NCBI RefSeq assembly: GCF_003001935.1
Contig: NZ_PVNG01000031.1
Location: 1 to 64,000 of the forward strand
Length of the DNA stretch: 64,000 nucleotides
Origin: Nonomuraea fuscirosea
GTDB lineage: Bacteria; Actinomycetota; Actinomycetes; Streptosporangiales; Streptosporangiaceae
Direction of reading: 5' to 3'
In this document: piece by piece, positions 26,238-34,963 of the stretch
Position numbering within the stretch: position 1 is the stretch's first letter
Layout: each line of letters opens with the position of its first letter
The notes under the pieces: generated by a model
Databases searched by the model: none
The model's input: the letters and a program-made list of their open reading frames with translations, nothing else
Told to the model about the DNA's origin: nothing
Translations under genes and position numbers: made by a program

Positions 26238-27998
26238 TTGCGCAAGGACGACACCAGCGATGCCTCGCGTCCGGATGGACGGATATCCAGTCCCGAGACA
26301 CTCCATCTGCGCGCCGCCACTCGCGCCCTTCGATTGCACCTCGACGAGCTACCGGTCGATTTCCACTTCTGGGGACCCAGCGACCAGTTCCTTGCGGAAT
26401 GCGCGTTTCCGTTTGCACGGCAGCGGTACGACTGCGCTGAGTCAATGATCGGTGCCGGATTCGGTGGAACCGTACTCGGCTCCCTTGCACGTAGCTTTTT
26501 CGACGACGGGTTGCGATGGCTCTGGATCGGTGACGATCCAGCGAATAGGCGCTTCGCTCTGCTAGGCAGCATGCTCGAAGAGCGCAACCGCGTGTGCGTG
26601 ACGCTCGAGTGGAACCACGCTTCTTGCCCCATTCTGCCACGCTGGTTCGCGCCGATACTTGGCGTGACAGATTTGACCGGTTCATCCGAGATGTGGCTTC
26701 GCGCGCCTGCCGTTCCGGACCAGGCGACGCTTCTAAATGCCTTCCTCAGCGGTGTCCGCCCCATCCATGTGGCTCAGGACGAACTACTGGACGCGGCTCG
26801 CGGCCTTATCGACCTCGCCGGATTGCGTGGAGCCGTCATGGTCCTCGCGCATGCCGGCCATGGCAATCTCCTCGGCACGCAGAGCAGCTTCACGGAAAGA
26901 GGCGGCATAGGTCACGATCTACGTCCTGACCACGAAGCGCTCTACATGCAGGTTGCAGCCGTTGGGGTCACGCTTACGTTGATAGGGGTCAGCCGAGCTA
27001 TACCCGAGAGCTGCCCAGATGAGGTGCCACAACGCTCCTTCCTTATGGAGACCTTGCGGTTAACCACCGAAATCGTCAATGCGGCTACCGTCATTCATGG
27101 TCTGCGTGCCCCCAAAAAGCCCAGGGCAGCGGCGCGCCGCCAAAGTAGCAGCCCACGGCCTGCCCCCCTTCTTCGGCCCACCGCCTTGCTGTCTCCCGAC
27201 GATCTTCTACCCGACGTCAACTCAGCCGACAAGGTGATCGAGGCAGCGGAACAGTACTACGATGCAGCGAGAAGCTGGGCAGCCGACCCATGGCAAGAGG
27301 ACCGGCCAGTTAACGTGGCCAGCATCCTAACCTATGGTGGTGCTCACTCCTCCCTGCAAGCGGTCATGTCGACATACGACCAGCCAGGGAGCGCAGTAAT
27401 CGCGGTCTTCGCCGCACGCATGCTCCTCGAAGAGGCCGCACGATTCAAATGGATGGTCGAAGGTAGGACAGAGGACGAAATCAGGCACCACTTCACCCAA
27501 TTCTTCGAGGAGCAACGGGCCAGGCGCAAGAAGGTTCTTGATGAGCTCTCCGGGGACGGTGTCGCACGCGCTAAAGCTGAGAGGCTTCTAGCCCTCCCGT
27601 CCAACGTCACCGTAATCACTCCGTACGACAGCATCTCCAGAGGCCGCAAGCCGATGCCTCCCATCGAGAAGATGCTAGAGATCATGGGGGAGCCCTATCC
27701 CGAGCCAGGCTGGCTGAACGTGGCGTACTCACTGTTGAGCCAAGTCACGCACAGTACGCCGATTGGCCACCTCCACATGGCCCGCTTCCAGGGAGGTACT
27801 CTTCACGCAAATGAGATCTCCCCCGAGATGCTGGGGCTGGCTCTTGATGCGGCTTGCCTGGGCAGCGCCCATCTCATCGGGATCTCAGCCACCTTCCTGT
27901 CTGCCGGCAGCCAGGAGGCCCGTGATCATTCGCTCTCGCTCCATCGGCTTGCCTACGACGTCCATATTCGCGCGCGCCTGGTTCACGGACTCGACTGA
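26238..27998 (+). CDS. DUF5677-like helical protein (586 aa), function unknown
   Basis: No catalytic motif is seen. The protein is alpha-helical in two halves joined by a proline- and arginine-rich linker at about 292-315. The C-terminal half (VFAARMLLEEAARFKWM, and later YSLLSQVTHSTP) resembles DUF5677-type proteins, which have a conserved Ser/His near the C-terminal helix. Start TTG 26238 is uncertain, as other starts nearby are out of frame. It sits between the MerR-like gene and the caspase-STAND cassette. Defence involvement is contextual only. Confidence 0.7.
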   Translation: MRKDDTSDASRPDGRISSPETLHLRAATRALRLHLDELPVDFHFWGPSDQFLAECAFPFARQRYDCAESMIGAGFGGTVLGSLARSFFDDGLRWLWIGDDPANRRFALLGSMLEERNRVCVTLEWNHASCPILPRWFAPILGVTDLTGSSEMWLRAPAVPDQATLLNAFLSGVRPIHVAQDELLDAARGLIDLAGLRGAVMVLAHAGHGNLLGTQSSFTERGGIGHDLRPDHEALYMQVAAVGVTLTLIGVSRAIPESCPDEVPQRSFLMETLRLTTEIVNAATVIHGLRAPKKPRAAARRQSSSPRPAPLLRPTALLSPDDLLPDVNSADKVIEAAEQYYDAARSWAADPWQEDRPVNVASILTYGGAHSSLQAVMSTYDQPGSAVIAVFAARMLLEEAARFKWMVEGRTEDEIRHHFTQFFEEQRARRKKVLDELSGDGVARAKAERLLALPSNVTVITPYDSISRGRKPMPPIEKMLEIMGEPYPEPGWLNVAYSLLSQVTHSTPIGHLHMARFQGGTLHANEISPEMLGLALDAACLGSAHLIGISATFLSAGSQEARDHSLSLHRLAYDVHIRARLVHGLD

Positions 27999-28049
27999 TC
28001 CGGGTGATCCACAGGTCTCACGGAGTCGATCAAGTCAGCGTCACGAATG

Positions 28050-28154
28050 GGGGACATACACGGGTGATCAAGTGAGATGCTACGACCGCTTCTGACATCC
28101 CTGCAGCTCAAAGCCGTTGGTCACGCCACATTGTCCACGCTCTCCTACAGCGGG
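28050..28154 (+). repeat. Att-like repeat, left copy (diverged tRNA-Arg anticodon arm)
   Basis: GGGGACATAC at 28050-28059, then TCTGAC/CATGCAG-type blocks, then CTCTCCTACAGCGGG at 28140-28154. The same order appears at 33750-33855, where the last block is the anticodon arm of a tRNA-Arg(CCU) fragment. Here the arm keeps 4 of 5 stem pairs, but the T-arm and acceptor are missing. The pair of repeats encloses the caspase-STAND and hydrolase genes. The rest of 27999-28277 shows nothing else. Confidence 0.6.
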
Positions 28155-28277
28155 CGTTGGGAGAACTCTTTCTGCTGCCTTGCTTCACGTATGCGCGGGG
28201 CTTAATTTTCCTTAGTCTCAGAGGCGTCCCATGCGGGGGGCACGCGCTGGGACGATGTCCTGGGATCTGGAGCTCCA

Positions 28278-31200
28278 ATGGTCCGAGTAGTGCTGGCAGG
28301 TGCTAGTTCATTCGAAGAGTCTCCTCGGGAGGAAGGTGATCCAACCGCGAACCAAGGGTTTGGCGCATTGTCGTCCATCGACCCTGCCCTGCGTCAGCTC
28401 TCCGCGTCGTTCGAGAGACTTGACGGAGTACGTGTGGAAACCGTTCTCCTCAATGCCACGAAGGGGCAGCTTGAGGCCTGCTGGCGAACTCTTCTCTCAG
28501 GCCCTTCAGACGAGCCAGTAGTCTTCCACTTTGCTGGTCATGGCCTCCGGATGGGTTCCACGTTATATCTACCCGTTTGGGACAGTAGGTCCGGATCGGT
28601 GCCAGCCACAACGATCCACCTCAACAGCTGGCTCGACGAGGTAGAGCACACCTCAGGTGCCCCTCCCGTGCTGTTTATGCTCGACGTGTGCGGAGGAGGC
28701 CAAGCTGCGGCCTATCAGCTGGTTCAGGGAATCCGGGAGCAGGAGCGACGAGCGTGGATCATCGCTGCCTGCGCGGACGACGAGAGAACTTACGGCGCGC
28801 GCTTCACCCGAGCGGCTGGACGGGCGATCGACCTTCTGCGGAGAGGGCACTGGGACCTATCTCCTGCAGTGCGTAACATCCCCCTGGAGACGGTGGCTCA
28901 GCAGATATCTCAGGAACTTGCACGCCTGGACGATAACCAAGGCTATGTGCCGACCGTCATTCACAGCCCAAAGCTCGCGGCCTCGGTCACGCCTCCTCCG
29001 TTCTTTGTGAACCCCGCGTACAGCGCTAACCCGGCCGGCCGTCTGCGTCCGCGACTCAACATAGCCCTGACAGACATTGCCTCGGAGTTCGACGCCGCGT
29101 TCGATCTGGAACATTTCCTCACCAAGGCTGCGGGAGTCCCGTCCTGGGGGACGGGTCTGTCTGGCTGCTTCTTCACTGGCCGGGCCAGCGAGCTGACCCG
29201 TATCCGAGACTGGCTGGAGAGCGAAGAGCGCGTGCTGGTCGTAACCGGAGAGCCCGGCGCCGGGAAATCCGCGCTGATCGGTGTGACAGTCTGGTTGGCT
29301 CATCCGAGTCTGCAGCCGTTGAGTCTTCCCGTACTGAGCCGAGTGCCCTCCGAGCTGCATCCGCGGCGGAGGTATCCCACTCTCGTCGGCGTTCACGCCC
29401 GCCAACGGACGGCAGAACAGGTCGTAGACTCGCTCCACTCGCAACTTGACCGGATAAGGAAAGGATCCGCCGGGTTGCAATCAAACGACTCTCTCGAGCG
29501 GCTCATCGAGAAGGCAACTGGTTTGGCCGAGCCGGTCATCGTCGTGATAGATGCCATCGACGAGTCGATCGATGGCGAGACGCTGGTCAACCGAGTACTA
29601 GCGCGACTGCTTCGAGCGGAACGAGAGGATGGGCGTCCGGCGTTCCGCATTATGGCGGGTGTCCGCCCTTGGTGGGACCAGTTCGGCGAACTCGCGCGCT
29701 GGGCGGGCGCGGCTCTCCTCTGTCTGGACCTGGCCGAGGGCTCTGCCGCGAGCGTCAGGAGTTCCCGAGCCAAAGACCTTGCTCAATACTTTTCGAACGT
29801 CCTGGCTCTGTCGCCCGGCTACTCGATTGAGGACAGCAGAGAATCGGTCGCGCATGCTGTGGCGGCCGAGCTTGTTACCGGCCGTTACACGGGGGGCCAC
29901 CTCCTAGCCACCCTTTATGCGAGCCATCTTGGCATGCGGTCGCCTCTGGACGCGGCTACCGCAGTTATACAGATCCCACGCGACCTCCCCGCCATGCTTA
30001 ACCTTCAGTTGGAACCGCTGGAAGCGAGACAACCATGGTTGCGTCTCATCATGACCGCGGTGGCCAGTGGAATGGGGCAGGGCATGCCCCTAGACCTAGT
30101 GCACGTTGCCACGAAAGCGTTCATACCCGTCAATTCGTTCCATGGGCCTACGCTGGAAGACGTACGTGACGCGCTGGAGTCCGCCGCATTCTATCTGCGA
30201 ACACACGTTGATGCCGGAGGACGACGGCTCTACAACTTCTTCCACCAAAGCCTCACCGATTACTTCCGAGATGACTCGTCGCTCGCCCGATTGTTTGCTC
30301 AGCTCATGTCCACAGTCCCCACAGAGAGGGAGGCGGATGGCTTCGTCTACAGGTGGGACGTAGCACCCCCATACCTTCAGGCTCATGCGCTCGATCATGC
30401 TGTCGCGACAGGCAACTCAGGCACAATCGACAGGCTTCTCCTGGATCCCCGGTTCCTTCAGGTCGCGACAGGCACACTTGAACAACTCCCCAAGGCAACA
30501 TCCCGAAGCGCTCGTCGGGTCGCCCGCGCGCTACGTCCCTTCGTTAGGCATGTCCCCTCCAAGATCCACGACCAGTCCCTGCAACTAGATTTGGTGCGCT
30601 GTGGTGGGCTTGCGGTGGCGCGCCATTTGGACGCCGTCCTCCGCGATGAGGCCCCTGTGCTCTCCATCCGGTGGTCAACTGACAACACGCCCACGGGCAT
30701 GACAGCTTGTCTCGGGAAGCTCGACACCCGGCCGACCACCGTCGCAATTGCGGAGTGCGACGACACCGCGATCGCGCTCATCGGTGGCGCGGACGGCTCC
30801 ATTCAAGCTTGGGATTCCCTGCACGACGACGGCCGACAAAGATATCTTTTGCCGGACGTTCACGAAGGCGGTGTCCAACACCTCGTGGTCGTCGAGGTCC
30901 AAGGAGAAGCCAAGGTCATCTCATACGGAGCGGACCGCCTGGCCGTAATGATCGACGTTGGTACAGGAAGCATCGGAGCTCGCGCGCCGCTCCCGGGCAC
31001 GGATGTGACGGCACTGGCGCCGGCCCGCGAGCTTGATTCATCCGTGTTTCTCGCTGGGCACATGGATGGCACAATCAGCGTGATCGGAGTGACCAGTAAC
31101 AGCTTTGACCGGCTCGATGTCCAGGAATCCGGTGAGAGGGCTCCAGTCACTTCTCTGGCCTGTTCAGCGCCAGTCAATGACGAATACGTGCAACTGAGGT

Positions 31201-32870
31201 GTGTTTTCGGCGCACCGGAGGACGTCCAGAACGATGAAGATACTCCCCCTTCCTTGGGGATTCTGGACACCAGGCCGATCATCATCGAAGGAGGTTGGAA
31301 CGGATCCGTTCGAATCAGTGAAGAGGATAAGTTGCTCTACCGACTAGAACCGTACGATAGAGGCTTTCGAGTCGTGCCAGTACTCGGGGAGTTCGTCCGA
31401 GTCGTCGAGGGGGTTAGTCGAGCTCGCAACGCCTTGGCATCACGCGGCGAAGGAACCGGTGGGGCAGCTGCATCTGACGTTATCCCGGCACCCAAGCGAG
31501 ATCTCGTGGAGGCGGACATCGTCCGAGTCGGCGACGTCCGTATGGCGGTGACCGCCCACGAGGACGGATACGTCCGAGTGTGGGACCTCGACCTCGTCCC
31601 CTGGCCCGGGCTCTTGGGCCGCGGCACCACCCTGTTCATCACGTGCTTCTTGGATCGTGAGGTGGCCGTCGCTGTTTCGACTCGTCCCGTGACCGTCAAG
31701 GCCTGGGATATCGAGACGGGTGCCGAGTTGGCCGAGCTCCTCGGTCTAGGACAGGCCTCTCACACCGCAGTCGCAGTGGTCGGCAGTGAGCTCTTGGCCC
31801 TCACCGCCACGGCTGAGGAGGGGCTGGATCTTTATGACGTCGTGGGCGGGTACCATCTTGCCTCCATCGATCCTCAGCTCTCGGTCACGGCGCTGGGTCT
31901 CGCAGCGTACGACTCTGGAGCGCTGGCTGTCGTGGGCAGCGCTGATGGCAACATCGACCTCTGGCTTATCGCAGACGGTGAATGGCGTCATCTAGGATTT
32001 CTGGAAGGCAATGCCCGGGAGGCCACCGGTTTCAGCTTTACCAGGGGCAGTTCTCCGCTCATGCTCCTCGCGACATTTGCTGATTCCGTCGTGCGGGTCT
32101 GGTCCCTCGATGATTTGACCGCCCCACACCAGATCCTATTCGAAAATGATCCTGATCGCAGAGTCCTTACTTGTTCCGATGACGGTCCCGAACTTTCCGT
32201 GATCACTCAGGATGAGACCGGACGAATCGAGGTTTGGGACCCAGTGGAGGGCATTCTCAGAGGTCACATCGATGATGCGCCCAGAGGATTGACCACGGCA
32301 GGTGTCTCAATTGTCGATGGCAAGATTCGCCTCGTGACTAACGGTCATGCGGCCCACACCGTTCATGTCTGGGATGCCGAAACGGGAGAGGAAATCGGTC
32401 CGCCTGTGCACCTTCCCTACACGCCATCGCGGGTTGTAGCTCACAGCACGGGCATCATCGCGAGCTCTTGGTCGGATGTGGCTGCGCTGGACTGGAGCGA
32501 CCGGGTATCTCCTGACGCGGCGACCGGCGGGGTTAGCTTGACGCATGTCCTTTCTTGGTTCCCAGGTGAGATTCTTAGTTCAGGTCCGGAGGCTAATGCC
32601 TGGGACCTGCAGACTTGGGAATCCTGGATGGCAGGAGAGCCAGCCAATTGGGAGATGAGCATCCCCTCGGCCGACATGCACGAGTCGCCACGCCATCTGC
32701 GGCATCTGGTCGCCCAGAGGCTTGAGCCCGAGGGATTCGACCTCATCGATCTGGAGCCTGGCGAGTTCGAGATTAGTGTCCCAGACATCGATGGCGGCCG
32801 CTGGCGGAAGCTCCCGCTCTACCACGTCTTCACCCTCAAGGAACGTCCGGGCATCGGAAGGTCAGGCTGA
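28278..32870 (+). CDS. Caspase-like protease-STAND NTPase-WD40 conflict protein
   Basis: A 1530-aa protein; the ATG at 28278 has a GGAG ribosome site. Residues 1-240 are a caspase/C14-type protease with an intact dyad: His88 in FHFAGHGLRMG and Cys138 in FMLDVCGGGQA. A GREF-like entry (FFTGRASELTRIRDW) leads into a STAND/NACHT NTPase with Walker A GEPGAGKS (about 325-332) and Walker B IVVIDAIDES (about 421-430); helical arms follow. From about 790 to 1490 there is a WD40-like propeller with many VRVWDL-type strands. This is the classic sensor-ATPase-protease layout of bacterial apoptosis-like conflict systems: the propeller senses, the ATPase oligomerises, the caspase cuts. Its stop overlaps the next gene (ATGA). 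Confidence 0.92.
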   Translation: MVRVVLAGASSFEESPREEGDPTANQGFGALSSIDPALRQLSASFERLDGVRVETVLLNATKGQLEACWRTLLSGPSDEPVVFHFAGHGLRMGSTLYLPVWDSRSGSVPATTIHLNSWLDEVEHTSGAPPVLFMLDVCGGGQAAAYQLVQGIREQERRAWIIAACADDERTYGARFTRAAGRAIDLLRRGHWDLSPAVRNIPLETVAQQISQELARLDDNQGYVPTVIHSPKLAASVTPPPFFVNPAYSANPAGRLRPRLNIALTDIASEFDAAFDLEHFLTKAAGVPSWGTGLSGCFFTGRASELTRIRDWLESEERVLVVTGEPGAGKSALIGVTVWLAHPSLQPLSLPVLSRVPSELHPRRRYPTLVGVHARQRTAEQVVDSLHSQLDRIRKGSAGLQSNDSLERLIEKATGLAEPVIVVIDAIDESIDGETLVNRVLARLLRAEREDGRPAFRIMAGVRPWWDQFGELARWAGAALLCLDLAEGSAASVRSSRAKDLAQYFSNVLALSPGYSIEDSRESVAHAVAAELVTGRYTGGHLLATLYASHLGMRSPLDAATAVIQIPRDLPAMLNLQLEPLEARQPWLRLIMTAVASGMGQGMPLDLVHVATKAFIPVNSFHGPTLEDVRDALESAAFYLRTHVDAGGRRLYNFFHQSLTDYFRDDSSLARLFAQLMSTVPTEREADGFVYRWDVAPPYLQAHALDHAVATGNSGTIDRLLLDPRFLQVATGTLEQLPKATSRSARRVARALRPFVRHVPSKIHDQSLQLDLVRCGGLAVARHLDAVLRDEAPVLSIRWSTDNTPTGMTACLGKLDTRPTTVAIAECDDTAIALIGGADGSIQAWDSLHDDGRQRYLLPDVHEGGVQHLVVVEVQGEAKVISYGADRLAVMIDVGTGSIGARAPLPGTDVTALAPARELDSSVFLAGHMDGTISVIGVTSNSFDRLDVQESGERAPVTSLACSAPVNDEYVQLRCVFGAPEDVQNDEDTPPSLGILDTRPIIIEGGWNGSVRISEEDKLLYRLEPYDRGFRVVPVLGEFVRVVEGVSRARNALASRGEGTGGAAASDVIPAPKRDLVEADIVRVGDVRMAVTAHEDGYVRVWDLDLVPWPGLLGRGTTLFITCFLDREVAVAVSTRPVTVKAWDIETGAELAELLGLGQASHTAVAVVGSELLALTATAEEGLDLYDVVGGYHLASIDPQLSVTALGLAAYDSGALAVVGSADGNIDLWLIADGEWRHLGFLEGNAREATGFSFTRGSSPLMLLATFADSVVRVWSLDDLTAPHQILFENDPDRRVLTCSDDGPELSVITQDETGRIEVWDPVEGILRGHIDDAPRGLTTAGVSIVDGKIRLVTNGHAAHTVHVWDAETGEEIGPPVHLPYTPSRVVAHSTGIIASSWSDVAALDWSDRVSPDAATGGVSLTHVLSWFPGEILSSGPEANAWDLQTWESWMAGEPANWEMSIPSADMHESPRHLRHLVAQRLEPEGFDLIDLEPGEFEISVPDIDGGRWRKLPLYHVFTLKERPGIGRSG

Positions 32871-33715
32871 TGAACATCGTCGTGGTCCATGGAATCTTCA
32901 ACCTGCGTGCCGGCAGGTCCCGCGAGGAGGCTGCAGACGAGCTCGCCCAGATCTGGCAGCCGAAACTGCAGGCGGGGTTCTCCTCGGCAGGGCTGTCAAC
33001 CGCGGAGGTGCCGCACCTGCAAGTCGCCTACTATGCGGACAGGCTTACAAGAGCCGATGCCCAGGGTGATCCCGGGAGGCTGGAGGACCTCAGTGCTGGA
33101 GAGCAGGCTGTCGTCACCGCCTGGCTCATTGTGCTGGCGGCACCGACGCCGCCCGAACTGCAGGGTCTCGCGACCATGCCCATCCGGCAGATGCTGGACT
33201 GGATCGCCCGCCGACGCAGAGTGAATTCCACTGTGCTCTTCCGCATCGCCATCGCGCTCGCGCGTGAGGCGCACAGCTACTTGCATGTCCCGGCCTCTCG
33301 TGAAGCGGCCCGCACCGCCGTGGCAGAGGCCGTACGCACCCATCGCCCCTCGGTTCTCCTCGCGCATTCCTTGGGCTCGGTCGTCGCGTACGAGGCTCTA
33401 CACCACCACGACGATCTCAAGGTCGACTGCCTTGTCACGCTTGGTTCTCCGCTGGGACTTCCCGGCGCTATCTTCGATCTCCTGGAGCCACAACCGATCG
33501 ATCAGCTCGGCGACAAGCCCTCTGGCGTTAGTCAGTGGATCAACCTTGCCGACGTTGGCGATCTGGTGGCCGTGCCACGCCGGCTAGGCGACCGATTTCC
33601 GGTCGATCACCACGCCGAGGTCAGAATCAGCCCACTGGACTTCCACACGATGGGAAGTTATCTATCATCTGGGCAAGTCATTAACGTTCTTGCACCCTTT
33701 CTTCGAGGCTGCTGA
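32870..33715 (+). CDS. Alpha/beta hydrolase (lipase-like) coupled to the caspase-STAND gene
   Basis: A 281-aa protein. It starts at ATG 32870, sharing the A with the end of the upstream gene, so translation is coupled. NIVVVHGIF begins the fold; the nucleophile elbow is LLAHSLGSVV (Ser167); a likely acid lies in NLADVGDLVA (Asp231, or Asp228); and DFHTMGSYL gives His259. There is no signal peptide, so it acts inside the cell. Lipase or phospholipase effectors are known in STAND and CBASS-type systems, where they destroy the membrane. Here a hydrolase that is activated, perhaps by caspase cleavage or by the complex, is plausible. Its substrate is not known. Confidence 0.88.
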   Translation: MNIVVVHGIFNLRAGRSREEAADELAQIWQPKLQAGFSSAGLSTAEVPHLQVAYYADRLTRADAQGDPGRLEDLSAGEQAVVTAWLIVLAAPTPPELQGLATMPIRQMLDWIARRRRVNSTVLFRIAIALAREAHSYLHVPASREAARTAVAEAVRTHRPSVLLAHSLGSVVAYEALHHHDDLKVDCLVTLGSPLGLPGAIFDLLEPQPIDQLGDKPSGVSQWINLADVGDLVAVPRRLGDRFPVDHHAEVRISPLDFHTMGSYLSSGQVINVLAPFLRGC

Positions 33716-33749
33716 CAGATCTTCTCAGCAATGGCTCCTTCGGCGAGTC

Positions 33750-33760
33750 GGGGACATACG
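33750..33760 (+). repeat. Arm-like repeat GGGGACATACG
   Basis: One of three GGGGACATAC copies (28050, 33750, 34004). All are on the plus strand and two flank the tRNA fragment. Repeats placed either side of a tRNA-derived core are typical of arm-type integrase sites. No integrase is in the window to test this. Confidence 0.45.
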
Positions 33761-33837
33761 AGGGATGATCTTGGACCATGGACGGGCAGGTCTGACTATC
33801 CATGCAGGTCAAACCACTAGAACGAACGGAGTCGCCA

Positions 33838-33884
33838 CCACTCTCCTAAAGCGGGTGCCGCAGGTTCGAATCCTGCCGGGGGCA
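33838..33884 (+). tRNA. Partial tRNA-Arg(CCU), 3' part only (att-like)
   Basis: The sequence holds a near-complete anticodon arm (CCACT, loop with anticodon CCT at 33845-33847, AGCGG; one A-C mismatch), the T-arm (GCAGG, TTCGAAT, CCTGC) and the acceptor 3' strand CGGGGGC with discriminator A. The D-arm and 5' acceptor strand are absent, so it cannot be a working tRNA. A 3' tRNA fragment is what site-specific integration at a tRNA gene leaves at one end of an element. The intact copy should lie outside the window, to the left. Confidence 0.75.
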
Positions 33885-34484
33885 CACATCTCGACCAGGT
33901 GTTTTGGCTTCTGACCTGCGGTTTCTCTGCCGCAGGTTTTCTGCTTTCCAGACCCTTGATAGGTCGCCGAAGGCACCCGTATGCAGCCGTAGGACAGCGT
34001 CTTGGGGACATACGGGGGAGGACCTTGAAGGCGTTTTCCCGAGGTAAGCCCCAGATAACAAGCACCGACTGTCGCGATCGAGCCACTGCTTTCTATCACA
34101 CGAGCCGATCTTGTCCGGGTTCCTGAACAGATACACAACCGCGGAGATCACGCCGGCGCTCCCGGCACCCGTGGTTACCAGCTCCAGCGTGAGCGGAGAG
34201 TTCATGGAGATGGAGCGCAGGTGGACGTTTCCCCGGGAAACCACTCCGACCGACTCCCGATAGACCATCAGCTCAAGAAGTTCGATCACCTCCCTGCTGA
34301 AGGTGTCCACCTCGGCGGGGAGTTCTTCGAGTGCTCCCACACGCTCCTTGATTTGCTGAGCGATTCTCACCGCTCTGATGACCTCGTTCAGCGTGCTCAA
34401 CAGGTCGAGAGCATGCCCAAAGGCCGGATGAAGGTCAACAGTCCCCGCTGTCGAGTCGATCACGACTTCCAGGCCGCTGCCCAC
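33846..34484 (-). CDS. Unknown protein whose 3' end may be lost at the att region
   Basis: From GTG 34484 the frame gives a natural-looking helical protein of about 120 residues (VDLHPAFGHALDLLSTLNEV and on) and a hydrophobic stretch (AGSAGVISAVVYLF). After about 34110 the sequence loses protein character and runs through the arm repeat, terminator and tRNA fragment to a stop at 33846. The gene body is probably real and its 3' end replaced by the att sequence. No SD is clear, so the start is uncertain. No family is recognised. Confidence 0.35.
   Translation of the reverse strand: MGSGLEVVIDSTAGTVDLHPAFGHALDLLSTLNEVIRAVRIAQQIKERVGALEELPAEVDTFSREVIELLELMVYRESVGVVSRGNVHLRSISMNSPLTLELVTTGAGSAGVISAVVYLFRNPDKIGSCDRKQWLDRDSRCLLSGAYLGKTPSRSSPVCPQDAVLRLHTGAFGDLSRVWKAENLRQRNRRSEAKTPGRDVCPRQDSNLRHPL
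33914..33942 (+). terminator. Rho-independent terminator after the tRNA fragment
   Basis: ACCTGCGG (33914-33921) pairs with CCGCAGGT (33930-33937), with an 8-nt loop and a TTTTCTG tail. It stands 30 nt past the tRNA 3' end, the usual place for a tRNA terminator, which supports this side being an original tRNA flank or an attP-carried copy of it. Confidence 0.8.
34004..34014 (+). repeat. Arm-like repeat GGGGACATACG, third copy
   Basis: It lies 120 bp right of the tRNA fragment, mirroring the copy 78 bp to its left. Arms on both sides of the core look more like an attP or a junction of two tandem elements than a simple attR. Confidence 0.4.
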
Positions 34485-34530
34485 GCGAGTGCGCTCATCT
34501 AAGGCCTCTCGCTCACAACAGAAGATCTTA

Positions 34531-34601
34531 GCTACCGCCGTCGGAGGTAGCGCCTGATGCAGACAACCTGCATCGGCTGTGGCACTCCCGACGAGTGCCA
34601 C
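34531..34601. promoter_or_regulatory. Three consecutive dyads in non-coding DNA
   Basis: GCTACC/GGTAGC (34531-34551), GATGCAG/CTGCATC (34556-34574) and GTGGCACTC/GAGTGCCAC (34579-34601) form three hairpins in 71 bp. This lies upstream of the minus-strand unknown gene and 360 bp before the LuxR-type gene. It may be a structured leader or operator array. No other gene is supported in 34602-34963. Confidence 0.4.
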
Positions 34602-34963
34602 GGCCCGCCGATGCTGGACGCAACGTACGACGCCTACTCGGAGGGGCCTGACGGGGCCGGCTGTTGTACGACTGCATCGAGGCCGGAGCGTCAACCATCA
34701 AGCGAGACAGGACACGTTAAGCGAACTGATGACGGCACAGTCGGAACCGTCAGAGCCGCACACAGAGAGCCGAACCAGACCACTCCGCGGGACGTTACCG
34801 ACAGAAAGTCCCGCTCATTACTGACTCGACACCCCTTCCGAGCTGCGAGAAACTCCTCGCGATGACGCGACGAACCGATACGCCTCCCACCCGGGACGAG
34901 CGCCCACACCTGATGACCTTTCTGCACCACACTCGCGGCAGCGGCTTGACGTAGGAGCGACGA

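Noticed and set aside
33690..33914. Plus-strand frame across the tRNA fragment
   Set aside because: It is read through a tRNA-derived sequence and has no SD.
34557..34865. 102-codon plus-strand frame at the island edge
   Set aside because: Low-complexity composition, overlaps hairpin dyads, no SD and no domain.
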